This document shows positions 13,561 to 30,414 of a DNA stretch of 64,000 bases, piece by piece. The notes below the pieces were generated by a model, which was not told the origin of the DNA, did not search any database, and saw nothing but the letters and a program-made list of their open reading frames with translations. Position 1 is the stretch's first letter; each line of letters starts with the position of its first letter. The position numbers were made by a program, and so were the translations under genes. The DNA is from Apostichopus japonicus (taxonomy: Eukaryota > Echinodermata > Holothuroidea > Aspidochirotida > Stichopodidae): positions 10,455,001 through 10,519,000 of the forward strand of contig NC_092570.1 of the NCBI RefSeq assembly GCF_037975245.1, given 5' to 3'.

Positions 13561-13644
13561 ACTATAGGCCAGTATAGTTCCCGATCAGTGTTTCATTTGA
13601 AAAACACATTCGATATTTTCCATTTGACGATTGATCAGCAATAA

Positions 13645-16600
13645 TATGGAAAGGAACAACTGAAACTCACGATTAAAGTTAAGGAGTAGAAAACAATGTC
13701 CATTTCAATGAAAAGTCATACAGGTTAAAGTTATATAGACACCAGGAAAATGACCAAAATAAAATTTGCTGGTTAACCATTCAGAATTGTTTATCACTAA
13801 CTTTAATCAATAGTATCGCCCGAACTCTATACAAAATCTTTTATGGGCTGTTTTATCCCCATTCTTTAGTCAAATAACTGTTTCGCGTATGAGTTTATTC
13901 TTACCCGTATAACATTATATTTTACATTTTCCACCACAGCAATAAACTCCTTCTAAACACTAATTTGTAACAATTCGTGGCTATAAGAATCTCTTGAAGT
14001 GTTTGGATTATTATTTTCTGCGAACTCTTCAAGCTTCTATCTACGACAGCTTCATCTAAATTATTTGTTTGTTTTTCACAAGACTTTTTGCGGTTTGTCA
14101 TGTTTGTTTTACTATATTTTACTCTTCAACGATCCACATTAGATGATTTATACAATTAACGTTGTCTAATATCCTTCATTTGTAGCATTTGATGTTCCTT
14201 TAGGATCTTGCTACTTCTGCCGAGAAAATGGAGCTTCTCCTCTTTACGTTAAATCTCCATCTGTCTTAAACTTTGAATTATAACCTAGTCTTAAGTATTT
14301 TGATATAATAACTTTATTTATAAATGCTTCTCTGCATGCACTGACATCAGCCAGTATATATATATAATGCAATCAACCTCTTGCCGATTGTGCAGTTTGT
14401 ATTTTGTTAAAGTTATTGACTGACTGATGTTAATGCGCACAAATTAAGCCAACCCTATTATAAGTAGGTCACGGATCAATTTAATATTCATTTAATGCAA
14501 AGAAAAATGCTAACACCAAAGTACGACAGATCACTGTTTGTAAATTAGTCAGTTTATCCCTTTTTTCCTGACACATTCTTTTATTCTTCGTTTAATTTTT
14601 GTTATTGTTTTAAAGTTGACTTCACTCATAGCTATATATGAAGATCGCTTTACATCAATAGCTGACTGCATAGTATAAATTTGCATCCCCCGTTCTCTAC
14701 TAAATGACTGATTCTTGAAAGAGAGGCTCGTATACTATAAGAGGACTTTCCGCGTTTAGACAGTGTAAACACTGTTAATTGAAACCTAATTTCAATATCG
14801 TGTCCGTAACTGAAGAAATTAATTGAACATATACTCGAGGAAGTGGATCACAATAGGTGGTCAGTGATCTCATCAAAGTAGATGTTCTTCAAAGCTTTAA
14901 TTTAGTATCATAACCTTCTTATTGATGTATCCTTGAAATATGTTACATTTGGAAATGTTTGCTAAATTGCCAATATTTCTCTGTAATTTAGAATTTCACC
15001 AGGATGTTTTTTTGTAACAGAAATAGTACTTTCCTTGTACAATAATTATTTAAATATCATAAAGAAAAACCAAAAATTTAAATAGCCTATAGCTCAATTG
15101 CCACGATGACATAAATCAATATGCTCACTGGTCGCGAGATGAATTCACAAACACGTCCACATTTGAAAAATCCATATCTTAGCGATATAAAAAGATTATA
15201 AGGATGATGTGGTTTTGACCTGCAGAATTCCCAGCAATTTTGTAAATCAAACAAATTTATTCACCGCAAAACAAAATGCCATTAACATTTCATACCATAA
15301 TCAATTGTTTCAGTTTTTTATTTTTAATGACAAAAAGAAGAAGGTTCTAAGTGACTTACCTATATATAGCTCAGTTGTGGCTTACACAAGAAAACAATTC
15401 CGGTAAAAAGAACCTTCCGAAAATGTCTCCGGAGCGCGACACAAATACGGTGTTTAATTCCACCTGCTTGCTCTCCTAGAAAACAATGCTTTACATACTG
15501 CAAACTTCACACGAAGTAAACCACCACTTCACAATTACTGCTCTCGATCAAGTTTCGATTTGATTGCTAAATCATTGAATTTCAGTGTTGAAATTGCGAA
15601 TTTATCCGACAAGGAGTAGAACAAACGAATTAATTAAAAAACAAAAGTACAATGTTTAATATTTCTGGAGTACAGTATAGCCTATGAAACACACGTTTGG
15701 TTGCTTCAGCATTGGTTCACAAATAGTAATGTCTAATTACTTTGCATTTGATCGAAAGGTGACAAGGATATTACTTGTGATTGATGGCTTCAAACCAAAT
15801 ATCCAAATCAGACACGAGTGTGTTCTTCAGAATAATATACTGTGGATGGACTTCATAACGCCATCCGTATGAGAGACAATTGCGCCCTCTGCTTTATTGT
15901 GCGTATAAAAGAAATGAGTTTAAAACGCTGGTAAATTTGGAAGTTTGAAATGCGTAGAACCTAAAAATTCATACGTTGCTTAAAGCTGTTTGAAGCTGAT
16001 TTACAAATGGCGTTGCTACCTTAGGTTATGAAACTACATGTATCAAGTAAACCTATCAGAGTGGGTGAGTATTTCAATATAATTGAAGCGAACTTAAATC
16101 CATAACTTGGATGCGACAAGCGATAAAAGTCTGAGCATAAAATCTTTAATGGAAGTTTTTTTTGCGTTCGTATCTATCCACACATTCCCTCATCGCTCCA
16201 ACGGTTCTTTGAGGGTATACACAACATTCATATTTCGTTTATACATATAACTTACGCATTACTATTGCCTAAATATAAATTATAAACAATTTACATCAGT
16301 ATTGGCCTCTGTGTAGGGTATAAAGGCCAAAATATGACTTAATATGACTTAATAAGAATGGAAACAATTGATTGGAATTAAATATAACAATATATGGTGG
16401 ATCAAATTAGATATTGCGGAAAAGTATCAGCAATTAAGAGCTCAAAATAGATCGTGTTGATTTATTAATTCAATTGTTCAGCACTGTATATAAAGAAATC
16501 TAAATTAGACTTAAATATCAACTGCTTTAACTTAACTATAGCAATAAAAAACATGTTAGATGAAGCAATCATTCGGTAAAACACTTTCATCCCTTATCTG

Positions 16601-17165
16601 TGCTTTGAAATCCTGTTTCTGAAAGCAATAAAATATGTTTAAACCAGGCCTTCAGGAAACTGTATTTCTTGTGATACACTTTACTACTACAAGATTAAAT
16701 ACAATATATTCTTAGAAGCGGGTCGAGGTTGACAGAAATAAATTGTTCATATGCTCAAAAAATATTGAAACCAATTTTGAAATTACCTTGAGACAGAACT
16801 TCAAGATTAGGTCTTATTCAACTCTTAATCCTTTCACATATATCAATCGTATCAAACAAGATATTAAAAAGTCAATAAGTCACTTTAACTTTACTAATAA
16901 TTCAATTATCTATTACGATGTGTTAGCAGATTATGTTACCTTGACTACTCATTAAAAACAGAGTGATGGACAACATTCTTTATCAAAGTGAATAATGTTG
17001 CTTGTATATGTTTACAGTGCTATTTGGGAATGACCGAATTGTCAGTAGTTACTGAAGGTCATGCAGAATAAGGGACACCTCCCTTACCTAGAATAGCAGA
17101 AGAAACATCCCCAACTTTAAAAAGAAATTGTTGTGTTTCATTATAAGTTTGAGTATGTTTTAGAC
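13645..17165. other. Intergenic or intronic, no gene seen
   Basis: 3.5 kb of AT-rich sequence with short random frames only. A 12-bp word is doubled near 16335-16355 (ATGACTTAATAT). No repeat or gene of note. Confidence 0.45.
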
Positions 17166-17172
17166 CGTTTTC

Positions 17173-17945
17173 TAACGGTATGAGGAGAGACTGGTGAGGA
17201 GCCATTATAGGCAGGGACTGATAAGACGTAAGTGGTGCAGGGAACAGGAGAGGCGTAAGTAACCGTATGAGGAGAGATTGGCGAGGAAGAGTTAGGCAAT
17301 GATTGAAGAGAAATAAAGAGGAGCAGACAAAAAAAGAGGCCTCACTAACCGTATCAGGCGAGATTGGCAAGAAGGCGTTACGCAAGGTCTGATGAGAAAT
17401 AAGAGATGAAGGGAACAGAAGAGGCGTGAGTTACCGTATGAGGAGAGATTGACGAGGAGGCGTTAAGGGAGGGTACTGATAGAAATGAGAAGCGCAAGGA
17501 ATAGAAGAGGCGTGAGTAACCGTATTAGGGGAGATTGACGAGGAGGCGTTAAGGGAGGGTACTGATAGAAATAAGAGGCGCAAGGAACATAAGAGGCGTG
17601 AGTAACCGTATGAGGAGAGATTGACGAGGAGGCGTTAATGGAGGGTACTGATAGAAATAAGAGGCGCAAGGAACAGAAGAGGCGTGAATAACCGTATTAG
17701 GGGAGGTAGACGAAGAGGCATTAGGCAGGAACTGGTTAGAAATAAGAGGTGCATGGAACATAAGGGCGTCGGTAACAGTATGAGGAGAGATTCACAGGGG
17801 GAGGCTTTGGGCAAGGACTGATGAGTAGTAAGAGGCACAGGGATCTGGAGAGGCGTCAGTACCCGTATGAGGAGAGCTTGGCGAGGAGGCGTTAGGCAAG
17901 GACTGGTGAGATGTGCAGGATCGCAGAGAATAGAATGAACTGAGT
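17173..17945. repeat. 86-bp minisatellite, nine units
   Basis: Units begin with TAACCGTATGAGGAGAG-like text at about 17173, 17260, 17346, 17431, 17517, 17603, 17689, 17773 and 17860, giving a period of 84-87 bp. Central units (17431-17775) are the most alike and the outer ones diverge, as expected when an array is homogenised from its middle. Overlapping serine/proline/leucine-rich minus-strand frames are by-products. Confidence 0.92.
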
Positions 17946-19048
17946 GCATATCAATCCAATCAACGGTCGTTTACTCTTGACCCGAGTGAGTTTATAGGGA
18001 TAACTCTTATGTTACCATCTAACGAGAAACATCAGACAACATCCTACCACAAATCTTTAATTGATTAAAGAGGCGGAATCGTCACGTAGGCTGGTTTAAG
18101 AATTTATCTATGACGTCAGACATCCATACAGTATATTCTGTGACGTCACGAATGTGACGTCACTCAGACATTTTATGCAGGATCACCGTGGCGATCATCT
18201 GCAATATTCGCTTTTATGTAACCCGTAGTAGGTTAACATTAGGGAAGATCACATTAAATAACGCAGTCTGCATAGATGTAGTAACGATTCATATTAGTAA
18301 TTGTAACGTTAGCTATTTTACAAGTGAAAGTTAGAGATCATACAGAATGGATCAGCTCTCTGAAAGGAGGTTTAGAGGACGACATCTCAAAGAAAAGAAC
18401 TCCGAAGCAGTTTATCTTTTAGACTAGAGATCTTTGACGCAGTGGGTTCGACATAAAAACAGCCAGACTAGAAGAACCGAAACGATGTGAGTTTCAAGAG
18501 TAGTAGAGTGTTCAGCGACAAGGACGTCAGCCCTCATGATTTCCTCGAAATCATGCTTTGACCAAAAATCTTCTTGAATTCCACCTTAATATAGTGCCTG
18601 CTGTATAAGCCGAAAAGAACCTAACTTTTATGATAGTTCATGAATTGGGTATAGTTCTGCTCGACATAGCATGAGCCACGGTGGCTAACGTTAGGGCTAA
18701 TTTGCTTTTGCTAGTCTTAGGTCTAAATAATTTTAGCCTGTCTATAGTACATCGCCTGACCTTCTTGGATCACAGAGCTCCCGGATTCTAGACCCTGTTA
18801 TGATCACCCAAGTCTATAACTGTTAGGCCTATATAGCCTGGACTAAGACATGTAGGCCTATACTTTATGTTAGCTATATACCAATTAACTTTACGAATTA
18901 ACTGCAACGAACAGAGATGATGTACTAACCATATTCATTGTATGTTATCTGTAGTCATGTTCCTTCCATTACATGCGCAAGTTAAAACTCATATATTTGT
19001 TTATACCTTTTCACTGATGCTTGCATGTTAAGAACTTTCAGCGGGTTG
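17946..19048. other. Non-coding stretch with CRE cluster
   Basis: No large frame. A 26-codon plus-strand frame (18347-18427, MDQLSERRFRGRHL..) lies about 185 bp downstream of the CRE cluster listed separately. It could be a short 5' exon or uORF, but nothing confirms expression. Confidence 0.4.
18111..18162. promoter_or_regulatory. Cluster of three CRE palindromes (TGACGTCA)
   Basis: Exact TGACGTCA occurs at 18111-18118, 18141-18148 and 18155-18162. This is the full palindromic site bound by CREB/ATF bZIP dimers. Three perfect 8-mers within 52 bp is far above expectation for AT-rich DNA. Transcription from here is not demonstrated and no gene is evident immediately downstream. Confidence 0.4.
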
Positions 19049-19245
19049 CAGGGGTGGATCCAGGAATTAAGTTGTGGGAGGGGGCGGCCCGGGGGTCGCT
19101 GAAGTCGACTCCTATATTGGAGTGGTCTGGAGGTCCGGAAATGTAGACACAGAATGGTGTATTCTGAGACATACTCAGGCTTTAAATTAGGTCTACCTGC
19201 AAAGTTGTGTTAATTACTATTTTCATTTTTCTTGTGGGATCCACG
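19049..19245 (+). mobile_element. hAT-like element fragment (CAGGGGTGGATCCAGG end)
   Basis: A CAGGGGTGGATCCAGG terminus followed by a G-rich subterminal run (GGGAGGGGGCGGCCCGGGGG) resembles the start of the element at 63515 (CACTGGCGGATCCAGG). No matching right end or target duplication is found, so the right boundary is arbitrary. Confidence 0.4.
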
Positions 19246-20344
19246 GTGCTCTCCGATATTAGGTTTACTAACTACCGGCCCATGAGTGTGTATATTTTCC
19301 ATGACTAAACGTTCTGCATTATTCCACTGTGAAAGCTCAATAAGAAATTATAGTGAGTTGAAGATTTCGAACTACTTATTCATCGATTAGGCATCATCAT
19401 GCTTTACACCATTTAGCTTTTGCGCCAGTGTTGAAATTTTATACAAACCTATCCGTATAAAAATTCACAGGAAAATACGACAATTTCAAACTACTTATGA
19501 ATATTTAAACCAATCAGAGAGCATTATCGACCTACTATTACTTTAAATTTAATCTGCATAGATACATCAACTTGTGGTAACCATGGTTTTAAATCAGGTC
19601 ATATGTAATATACCAACGTCCTACTTAATTATCTTTAATCTGCATATCAATTTGTGGTATCCATGGTTTTTAAACCATGTCAGGTTGTAATACCAACTAC
19701 ACCACAACCGGTAAAGTTATATTCTACAGAGCTTAATATTATACTTAAATCTGACATTGTTAAGTTTATAGTTTGTTAATGACAATCAGTTCGCAAGAGA
19801 TATCCATATTAGAGAAATATAATCAAAATTGGGTTCGAAAATAGTAGGAATCGATTACAGAATACCGTACAGTAAACCACAACATGTTTCCCATGGGTGT
19901 GTAATATATGTTAGAAAATATTTGTAGCAGAGATAAAGAACGGACAAAATATCCTCATTTCTTGCTACCAATCCATATAGATATGGGGCCTCACTTGAAA
20001 GAGGCTGTTAATTCCTTCTAGTTTCAAAAAATATTTGTAATAAATCTCAATTTATGTGAACGATATACCTTTTGTCGATCACGTACAAACGAATGACTAT
20101 GGGGACAAACATCTTAAGGTAAAAGATGTATACCTATTATATTATGGAATTTTTTTGTATCCAAGGTTGTATCAAGTTAGAACTAAATTCTTTAGTTGAC
20201 TACAGACACAGTGGAGCCCATTTTGAAATGGGATTGAGGAAGGGGCTGAGACCTAGATTTTTCAGAGAAAAGGGAAACCAGTTTGGATGTTTTCGCAGAA
20301 TTGTGCTTTTCTTTAATACTACTGGTGGCCATGTTGCAACATAG
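19246..20344. other. Intergenic, no gene seen
   Basis: AT-rich. A local repeat pairs ATCTGCATAGATACATCAAC (19551 on) with a similar word near 19640, each followed by TTGTGGTAnCCATGGTTTT, marking an old duplication of about 85 bp. Confidence 0.45.
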
Positions 20345-20850
20345 GAAACTTCAACATTTGATCTCAAAATTTCTACTATATCAAAAGTTTTGATCTTCTC
20401 TTTAGAATTCTTACCATCTCCCAAAACTATTCGCGTAATTTCAATATGTAATACCAAACTTCATTCTCTATTACTCGCTCAAAATTGACATTTAACTTTT
20501 TCTTCTTTTATTAATAAACAGACATTATTTTCGACAGTGTTTATCTCTAACACGTTCGACGTTTTTACTTCAAGTATTTATCTCGATTCTCTTTTGACTT
20601 TTGTCCTTTTCTGAAAATGAGACAGTTGTATGTCGATCTTTCCTCAAATCACGACGTTTTATATCAAACCTTTTTCAACTTTTATCTTGAGCTTTTCGTT
20701 TCTTATCTCAGAATTTCAACTATGATACTTCAAATCGTCTAATATATCCTCGATAAGTATGATATTGAATATTTCGACTTATTCCTTGAAATTTGCAATA
20801 TTTCATCTCAAAAGTATACAACTGTTTAATGTCAACTGAATTTGTCTTGA
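20345..20850. repeat. Degenerate low-complexity repeat (TTATCTCAAAATTTCGAC-like)
   Basis: About 500 bp made of imperfect reiterations of pyrimidine-rich words such as TTTATCTC, TTTCGAC, CTTTT and ATCTCAAAATTTC at roughly 20-25-bp spacing. It looks like an old, decayed tandem array. The unit cannot be fixed by eye. Confidence 0.45.
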
Positions 20851-20984
20851 AATTTATGATGAAGGTGGTAATTGAGTATGCTGGGGTGGTACTATGTTAA
20901 CTATACTAACATGGCCCATGTGACTAGTTACTTCGTTATTTTGTTGGAGATACGTAATGCAATATTATCACACTCTCCATAAAC

Positions 20985-21355
20985 GTGAAGGACAATCTCA
21001 TTTTATGAAAAGCTCAACTTCTGACTTCAATTTGCTATAACTGTTATTGTATAGAAAGAAATCATAATGCACGTTTCAGAGTAGTAAATGTGATTTACCA
21101 GCCTTGAACAGCTCTTAATTACATTATATTGTCAACGTGAAACATCTACTTGTCTCATCTCTTAAAAATGAAGGACAATCTCATTTCTGAAAGAAAAGCT
21201 CAAACAGCTGACTAGAATTTGCTATTATTTAATTTGTTATTGTATAGAAATGAGTATAATGTACGTATCAGAGTATGTAAATGTGATTTACCAGGCTTGA
21301 ACAGCCCGTAACTTCATTATCCTTTTAATGTGACAACATATATACCTCAGTCTCA
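20985..21355. repeat. Two-copy tandem duplication, ~183-bp unit
   Basis: The segment starting GAAGGACAATCTCATTT (about 20987) recurs from about 21170. Both copies run through TTGTATAGAAA, GTAAATGTGATTTACCAG and CTTGAACAGC in the same order. Scattered substitutions and short indels separate them, so the duplication is not recent. Confidence 0.8.
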
Positions 21356-22292
21356 TCTTAGGCAAAGTTTATGAAGAAAACATATTGTATGTAAAACTCT
21401 TTGAGTATATAACTTGATACATAGTACGCCTACTTTCACATGAACCTTACATCCCGTGTTATGACGTATTGGTCATACAATTCATTCCATATATTTGTAT
21501 ATTTATAGGCCTGTTTAATGTATCCATTGCCCAGCTTCATATTTATTACTGAGTGTAAATATGATAGGATGGCGCAAAGCGTGTCTGTGGAAGGAATGTT
21601 GTCACTTTGGCTGTCAACCGACCCCCTTTTCTCTATAAATCCTCTATCCAATCAACTCCCTCCCCCTTCCTCACATAACAAACGTCGCACTCATTATCTA
21701 TATCTCTTTCTTGACTTAACACTGGCAAACTAACGCTTTTTTCCAGATCTTTATAATAGTTTACCAAATCGTTTACAAAGTTAAAGACTTGGCAACTCGT
21801 TCTTAGTACATCATCTCTTTCATTAAAACGATGAAGCATCACTGTAAACTCAATTTAATGCATTTCTTGTTCTCGAGAGAGCATTTCAGTCATTGCTGTT
21901 GTCTTCCAATGGCAATGAAAGTCATCTACTGTCAACTCGGTATTCACAGTGTTGTTTACCAATAGCTTCGGTGGCTCATCACGCCTTCTTGATTACTTTC
22001 TACGACGACAATGAAATTCTAGAGTCATTCGCAAACCTCTCCAGAAATGGTGACAATTATTTCTGTACATCGCTGATAGCTGAAAGTTGACCGAGTAACG
22101 AACCAATAAGTACCCTAATTTATAGTCTTAACAATGATCGTAACATAACCCAATGAAAGTTAAGACAGATTGCTGCCGATGGGCTACACTCGATCGTATC
22201 CAATTTCTATGAGATAAACGACGGAGCACGAGCTGGATGGCTTGTAATTTTAGGTTACAGAAACAGCGATTTCTTAGATGTTCTAATTTAAC

Positions 22293-22293
<1 letters not shown>
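21356..22293. other. No gene seen
   Basis: Some minus-strand frames between 21436 and 21842 look loosely protein-like but change frame and match no family I know. I see no supported gene. Confidence 0.4.

Positions 22294-22364
<71 letters not shown>
22294..22364. repeat. (TA)n microsatellite
   Basis: An uninterrupted run of about 35 TA dinucleotides. Both strands translate as YIYIYI, which explains the open frames across it. Confidence 0.98.
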
Positions 22365-25306
<2,942 letters not shown>

Positions 25307-25829
25307 GTATAAAGCGCTATATAAAAAGCAAATATTATTATTATTATAAATATTTCGGCATACAGTTTCACAAGTTGAGAAAGAAATGACAGGATGAAAT
25401 GTTTATTCTGAGTAATTCCGAGTCATTTTGAGTAATACGGTACCCTCTCATCAATGTCAATGAAACTTCTTAAAATGATACATTTTTCATCTTATCTTAG
25501 TCAAACTGAGTCGTGATAGAAGGAGAACGTAAAGCTAAAAAAACAAATTATAGCAATTTAAAATCAAAATAAGAAATTTCAAAATAGAGAAGCAAAGTAC
25601 TCATTAAAAACTATATTCGTTTGTCGTTAGCATAATTCCAGGAAACTTCATAAACTTGAGTGCTTTACACCTTGCCATCGTACGAACGGATCTCGATACA
25701 TGAGGTGTTTTTGCTGATACCCAAAACTGTACCTGTAATTGCACCCGATTTTCATGGCTTTATCAGTTTAAACTTGTAAGGGTGAGTACCTGTTAATCAG
25801 TTAAAATTTAAAAAAAAATTAAAAGTATC
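25307..25829. other. Flank of the GATA array, no gene
   Basis: Immediately beside the array, the minus strand reads (ATA)n, then TTTATATAGCGCTTTATACC, then (TATC)n. The word TTTATATAGC.C.TT(T/A) is also present at 58535 on the plus strand and looks like the conserved tail of a dispersed element. The rest is unremarkable. Confidence 0.4.
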
Positions 25830-26755
25830 GTAACCGGACCAAGGGTCCAAATAAAGTTAAATTTGGAGGGAAAGGATAGTTGAAAGGAAGCTAGAGGTCC
25901 CAGCGGGGAAATGTTGGTTTTTCATAATTAAATTTTAGTCCAGAAGAAACCTCCGAAGAATGAAATATATCCACAATCGCACTTAAACTTTGGGCGGTGA
26001 CGTCATCAAAGATATCAGTGTCGTCCGCATACTGTAAGATTATTAGCTGATGACCAGAAACAAAGATACCACTAATTCATTAAATGCGAATCGAAAGTAT
26101 TTTAGAGCAATGAATAAATAAGTTAAGGGTTCAGGGGGCTCCCCTGTCTGACTCCTCTAGAAATATGAGAAAGCGGGAGAATACCCCATGCATTGTTGCA
26201 CACACACACGGAGAGGCGTTAGCATACAAAGTGCGCACCTATTTAATAAAATCACGGTCAAAGTTGAAGAAGTTAAGACAACTAAATATGAACTTCCACT
26301 GAAGCCTATTGAAGGCTTTCCAAAATCTACCAAAAGAAGAAAACCTGGAATTTCATAATCTTTGCAATACTCAATGCAATCTAAAACAAAACAAATGATC
26401 TCTCCAATAAACCTGTGTTTCATTAAACCAGTGTGATTGGAAATAATTAATGAAGGATTATTTTTTTAATCCTGGCAGCAAGAGTCCTTGCAGCGATCTT
26501 ATAATCCACATTCAATAACGTTATCATTGGGCGGTAATTTTTAACGAGAGTAAGATCCTTTATTTGGCTGTGAAATTTAGAGTGATTATTCGCCGTCCCT
26601 GCTCATCTGACATCCGAGTCTCTTCAAACGCGTAATTGAGAGAATTTAATACAAGTGCACCAATAGTTGGCCAAAAGTGCTTATACAATTTCGCCGACAG
26701 ACCATCGCTGTCAGAGCTTTTCCCCAATTGGAAAAGAGCTTAGAGCGTCCCAGCA
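25830..26755 (-). mobile_element. Degenerate LINE ORF2: reverse transcriptase domain
   Basis: Reading the minus strand from 26755 downwards gives the ordered landmarks of a non-LTR retrotransposon RT, broken by frameshifts. These are KSSDSDGLSAKLYKHFW (from KSPGSDGL..KHFW), KDLTLVKNYRP..ITLLNVDYKIAA, HRFIGE..LDCIEYCKDYEIPGF, LLLVDFGKP (from DFEKAFD), RGVRQGSPL, and QYADDTDIFDD, where YADD holds the catalytic aspartates (about 26019-26035). The sequence type resembles the L1/Tx1-like group of LINEs. At least three frame changes and internal stops mean it is dead. It lies on the same strand and in the correct order relative to the endonuclease fragment at 30415-31330. Confidence 0.88.
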
Positions 26756-29700
26756 TTTAGAAATACGTATATAGCTATCATTTCGAGGACGAAAATTTCT
26801 GCCAGGCAAGACTCTTCAATTTGAGGCCCCTCGAATTGCTGTGTGTATAAACACACTGTGTTCGTATGTGTGTGTATCTTATACACACAGTGTACTTACA
26901 GTAATACACATGGGAACTACAGCAATGGAGAACGACCCCTCTTAGCAGCTTAACACTAACTAAAACAGTTTTCATTTTCTTGTTTTAGTAGTATTTAGAA
27001 ACACCACTATTGGTTTCCTTTGGGACAAGTATAGGTGTGTAACAGCTATGCAAAGAGTGGTTTATTCATGTCATCCTTGCCTTTCATAATACTCTTTACA
27101 CATGTAAATGCGTCTGATTGCACTGTTATACGCCGCCGCCAGTGGCAAACCTTTCAGGCTTCTAGTTAGACTCCTAGATTACCCCCCTTGAATGAACAAG
27201 TGGCGTTGGCAGAGGGCTTGGGAGCACATGATGACAAACAAAAAACAAAGCAAGAAAACAGCAGCACTATCCGGATAGAGCGCACAGTAATGTTTGGATA
27301 TTGTTCTTTCGGAACTTTTCTCTATACATAATGCATATAAACGATAGCAAGTTCTTTGCTGAGCACTAATCAAGGCCTATGCACTGTGATTCTTAGATGC
27401 TATGCAAAAAAACATTGGTCCTAAATTAACTACAATAGAGCTGCAAAGAACCATTTTTTACCACACATATGCCTTGAGAAACTTTGGAAGTATATGTTCA
27501 TTATATTATTGTATTACCCCGCCCAAAACGTGGATAACTTTGTGGGTAGAACCCCCCCCCCATCCCCCATCTTGTCAAAGTTTGAAAGCATCTTTCATGA
27601 TAAGCATTTGCTTTGTGCAGTTATTGTGAAAGATGTTCCCATTTGAGTTCACTAGAATTAACAATTGTAACTATCATATACCTGTCCGCTTTTACAAAAA
27701 AGTTTAAGAAAATTGTTGTTCCCAGATTTTGCTGCTTTACCACATATCTGCCTACGTATCGCAATTAAATAACATCATTGTACCTTGTACTTGTTGAAAA
27801 GGATTTAAGCACAACAGTATACCAATCTATTTCTGTATCGTGTTGGTAATGTGGCAAATATGTTTACATCAAGTCCGGAAAATATTCCGGAAGAAACTTT
27901 TTTACAGCGCGTAGGAAATGTTGCGCGCAGAAGGTTTCAATGTCGTGCAATTACAACCGTCGTTAAACCCCTCAATATTTATAACAACACACATTTACAC
28001 TCGAAAAGTATATTTTCTACCTGTTAACACCTTTAAGAATGTATTAAAATGAAAATCATACTATTTATCTAACACAATATATTTCTTTCTTTTTGCTTGT
28101 GCGATTTTAATTATTGTTGGTATTGGCAACACGTTTTCTGTTGAAGTGCGATATATGGCTCGCTTACTTCAAGAAACAAGCGGGAACCGTCGGAATCCAA
28201 ACAAAATGGCGAACGCCATGAGTGACAATTCAATCGATTTTTAAGGTTAAAAGAAATGTTTTCAAGCATTCGTGTTGCTTCTGTCGAAAAAAGCGTACCT
28301 GCAAAGCGGTATTCTCTATAAGCAGAAAAGGTTAGGGTAAAATTCTCCGGTAATTCTCTAATGCTCTGTGTTTGAAAAGCATTGAAGTGCTGGAATATGG
28401 TATTGTGGATTCGTATTGTCGGGATTTGTCTCACTTCGGGTATTGTCTCAATACTCTGGTTTAACACAATACCCCGTTTGGTGTTTGTGATGGTACTTGG
28501 ATTATTTCACTGAACAGTTTCTCTTAATAAGCAGTTTAGTTTTATAACATTTTTATAACAATTTTCATTTAATTTTTATAACAGTTTCATAACATTAACA
28601 ACAATAGTCCTATAGAACTTTACACGTGTCATCTTCTTTCAATGAAGATATGTGGTCCCCATTTCGCCCTTTCTATAACACCAGCCTTCTACTTAATATG
28701 AGGTCTCGAGACTCAGACATGGTCACAAAGCTAGTGGAAATTGCTTCATATAGTTTAAGGTCTTATATGGGGATTTTCATGGTTTATGGAATATCACATA
28801 AGACTTGATTACTAACACTGCTAAATCATGTGTGCAGTCCCATTTGAGGGTTTAACTCTCGACCCCTACCCTCCTTACACGCACATACTGTCTGTAGATC
28901 ATTTCAGCCATACAAGTACAATAATTCTATCTCGATATGGAGGTATGGCTTAATAATTCGTCAAAGCTCGTGGAAACAAATGTCGCTAGCCATGTTGAAG
29001 GTTTCTATGGACGTCAGGAATACATATGGTAGAAAGTTGAAAGAAAATCAATATTTCCAGCGTTTGCACTTCATTTTTTTTGGCAAATGGCCAGCAGAAC
29101 TTCCCTCAAATGGTCCTCCAGCTAATCAAATGGCCCATGTGATTTTAATGGGATGAAAGGTAAAAAGGAAAGTTCCCATTATTGAATGCCAATTAATAAT
29201 ACTATCCTTAACTTATTGTGCTTATCTGCAGCTAAAACCGCATTGAAATAAATTATAACGGTATAACTCACAGAGACTAATTATCACAAGCAATCTATGA
29301 ATATTCACGCATATTAGACAATTCGATTAAGGAAGTTCTTGTGTTATCTCAAACAGAAACCAATGACTTTAAACTGCAGCCTTGAAAACAAGCGCCATAT
29401 CGTGACAGAATCGACGAAAGATGTTGATAACGTCACCTGTGATAGTTCGTGAAGCAATCATGCTGGAGTCTATTAGCAAACTCAGACTAAATATTATCCC
29501 GGAATACCAATTATAGTGGTCATAGGGATAAAAACATGGTTTTCATTTGTTTTTCAGTAAGCAATCACGTTTTAAACAATACAGGAAATTAAAAAGAAAT
29601 CAATACATTTGTTCTTGAAAATCCTACAAAGATGCATGTGAAATGTTAAGTACATGTAGGCTACTAGTGTGAAAGTGCTGCTCATTTGATCATATTACTA

Positions 29701-30414
29701 AAGATAAATACAACAGCAAATTAAAAGACAATGCATACACAGTTGTAATGAAGTGACAATTTAATGATGTATACATTAACAACATAAACACATTGAGGAC
29801 GTCAATTCGAGGACAAAGGAGGGCGCTCTTCGTAACAGGGTTTTCTACCATACACACAGTTCAGCCAAAATTGTGTCTGATAGTGACACTTTGAGGACAT
29901 CCCCATACATGATGCATGAGCTTTCCAAAGTAACTTCGAGTCCATTCCCTAATTGTACAATTTGAGGACGTCCCCAAATTGACGGTCACACACCAAATGT
30001 TCTGTGCACCAGAACACAAGTCCTCGAGTTGATAGCTGTGGCAACACACTCACACTGAGTTTACCAGAACAAGTTGCAGCCTCTTCGTGTGTCTCGTGGT
30101 AATGAATGCAATGTAAAATTGTGTTTGGGTCACAATTTTTGCTTGTATATAACGCTTGTATAGAACTCAGATAGAGTAACAAGAATTTACTGGTCTTACA
30201 AATGTCACCGCCGTCACTAGATTTTAAAATGCTAATGACATTGTAGCTGTTATTGCGTGACTGTAGATTAAGGAAATAGTACCCTTTCACCATCTTCAAC
30301 CCAACGGGCCCTGGAGTGGATAATTATACCCTGCAATTTATAATCATATTGATGTGCTGTAGGTTATTTCTGGCCTGAGTAAGATTATTAAAATCAGCAA
30401 CTGAATTGGATAGG
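26756..30414. other. No gene seen; separates two LINE pieces
   Basis: 3.66 kb without a recognisable gene. Minus-strand frames at 28111-28467 and 29949-30299 have no family resemblance. Between about 29795 and 30030 the word GAGGAC or its complement recurs (for example TTTGAGGACGTCCCC and AAGTCCTCGAG), hinting at a small structured repeat. A C tract lies at 27551-27561. Confidence 0.4.

Noticed and set aside
17059-17949. Overlapping Ser/Pro/Leu-rich minus frames
   Set aside because: Generated by the 86-bp minisatellite; the same amino-acid text repeats in shifting frames.
28111-28467. 118-codon minus frame
   Set aside because: No recognisable family and no supporting signals.
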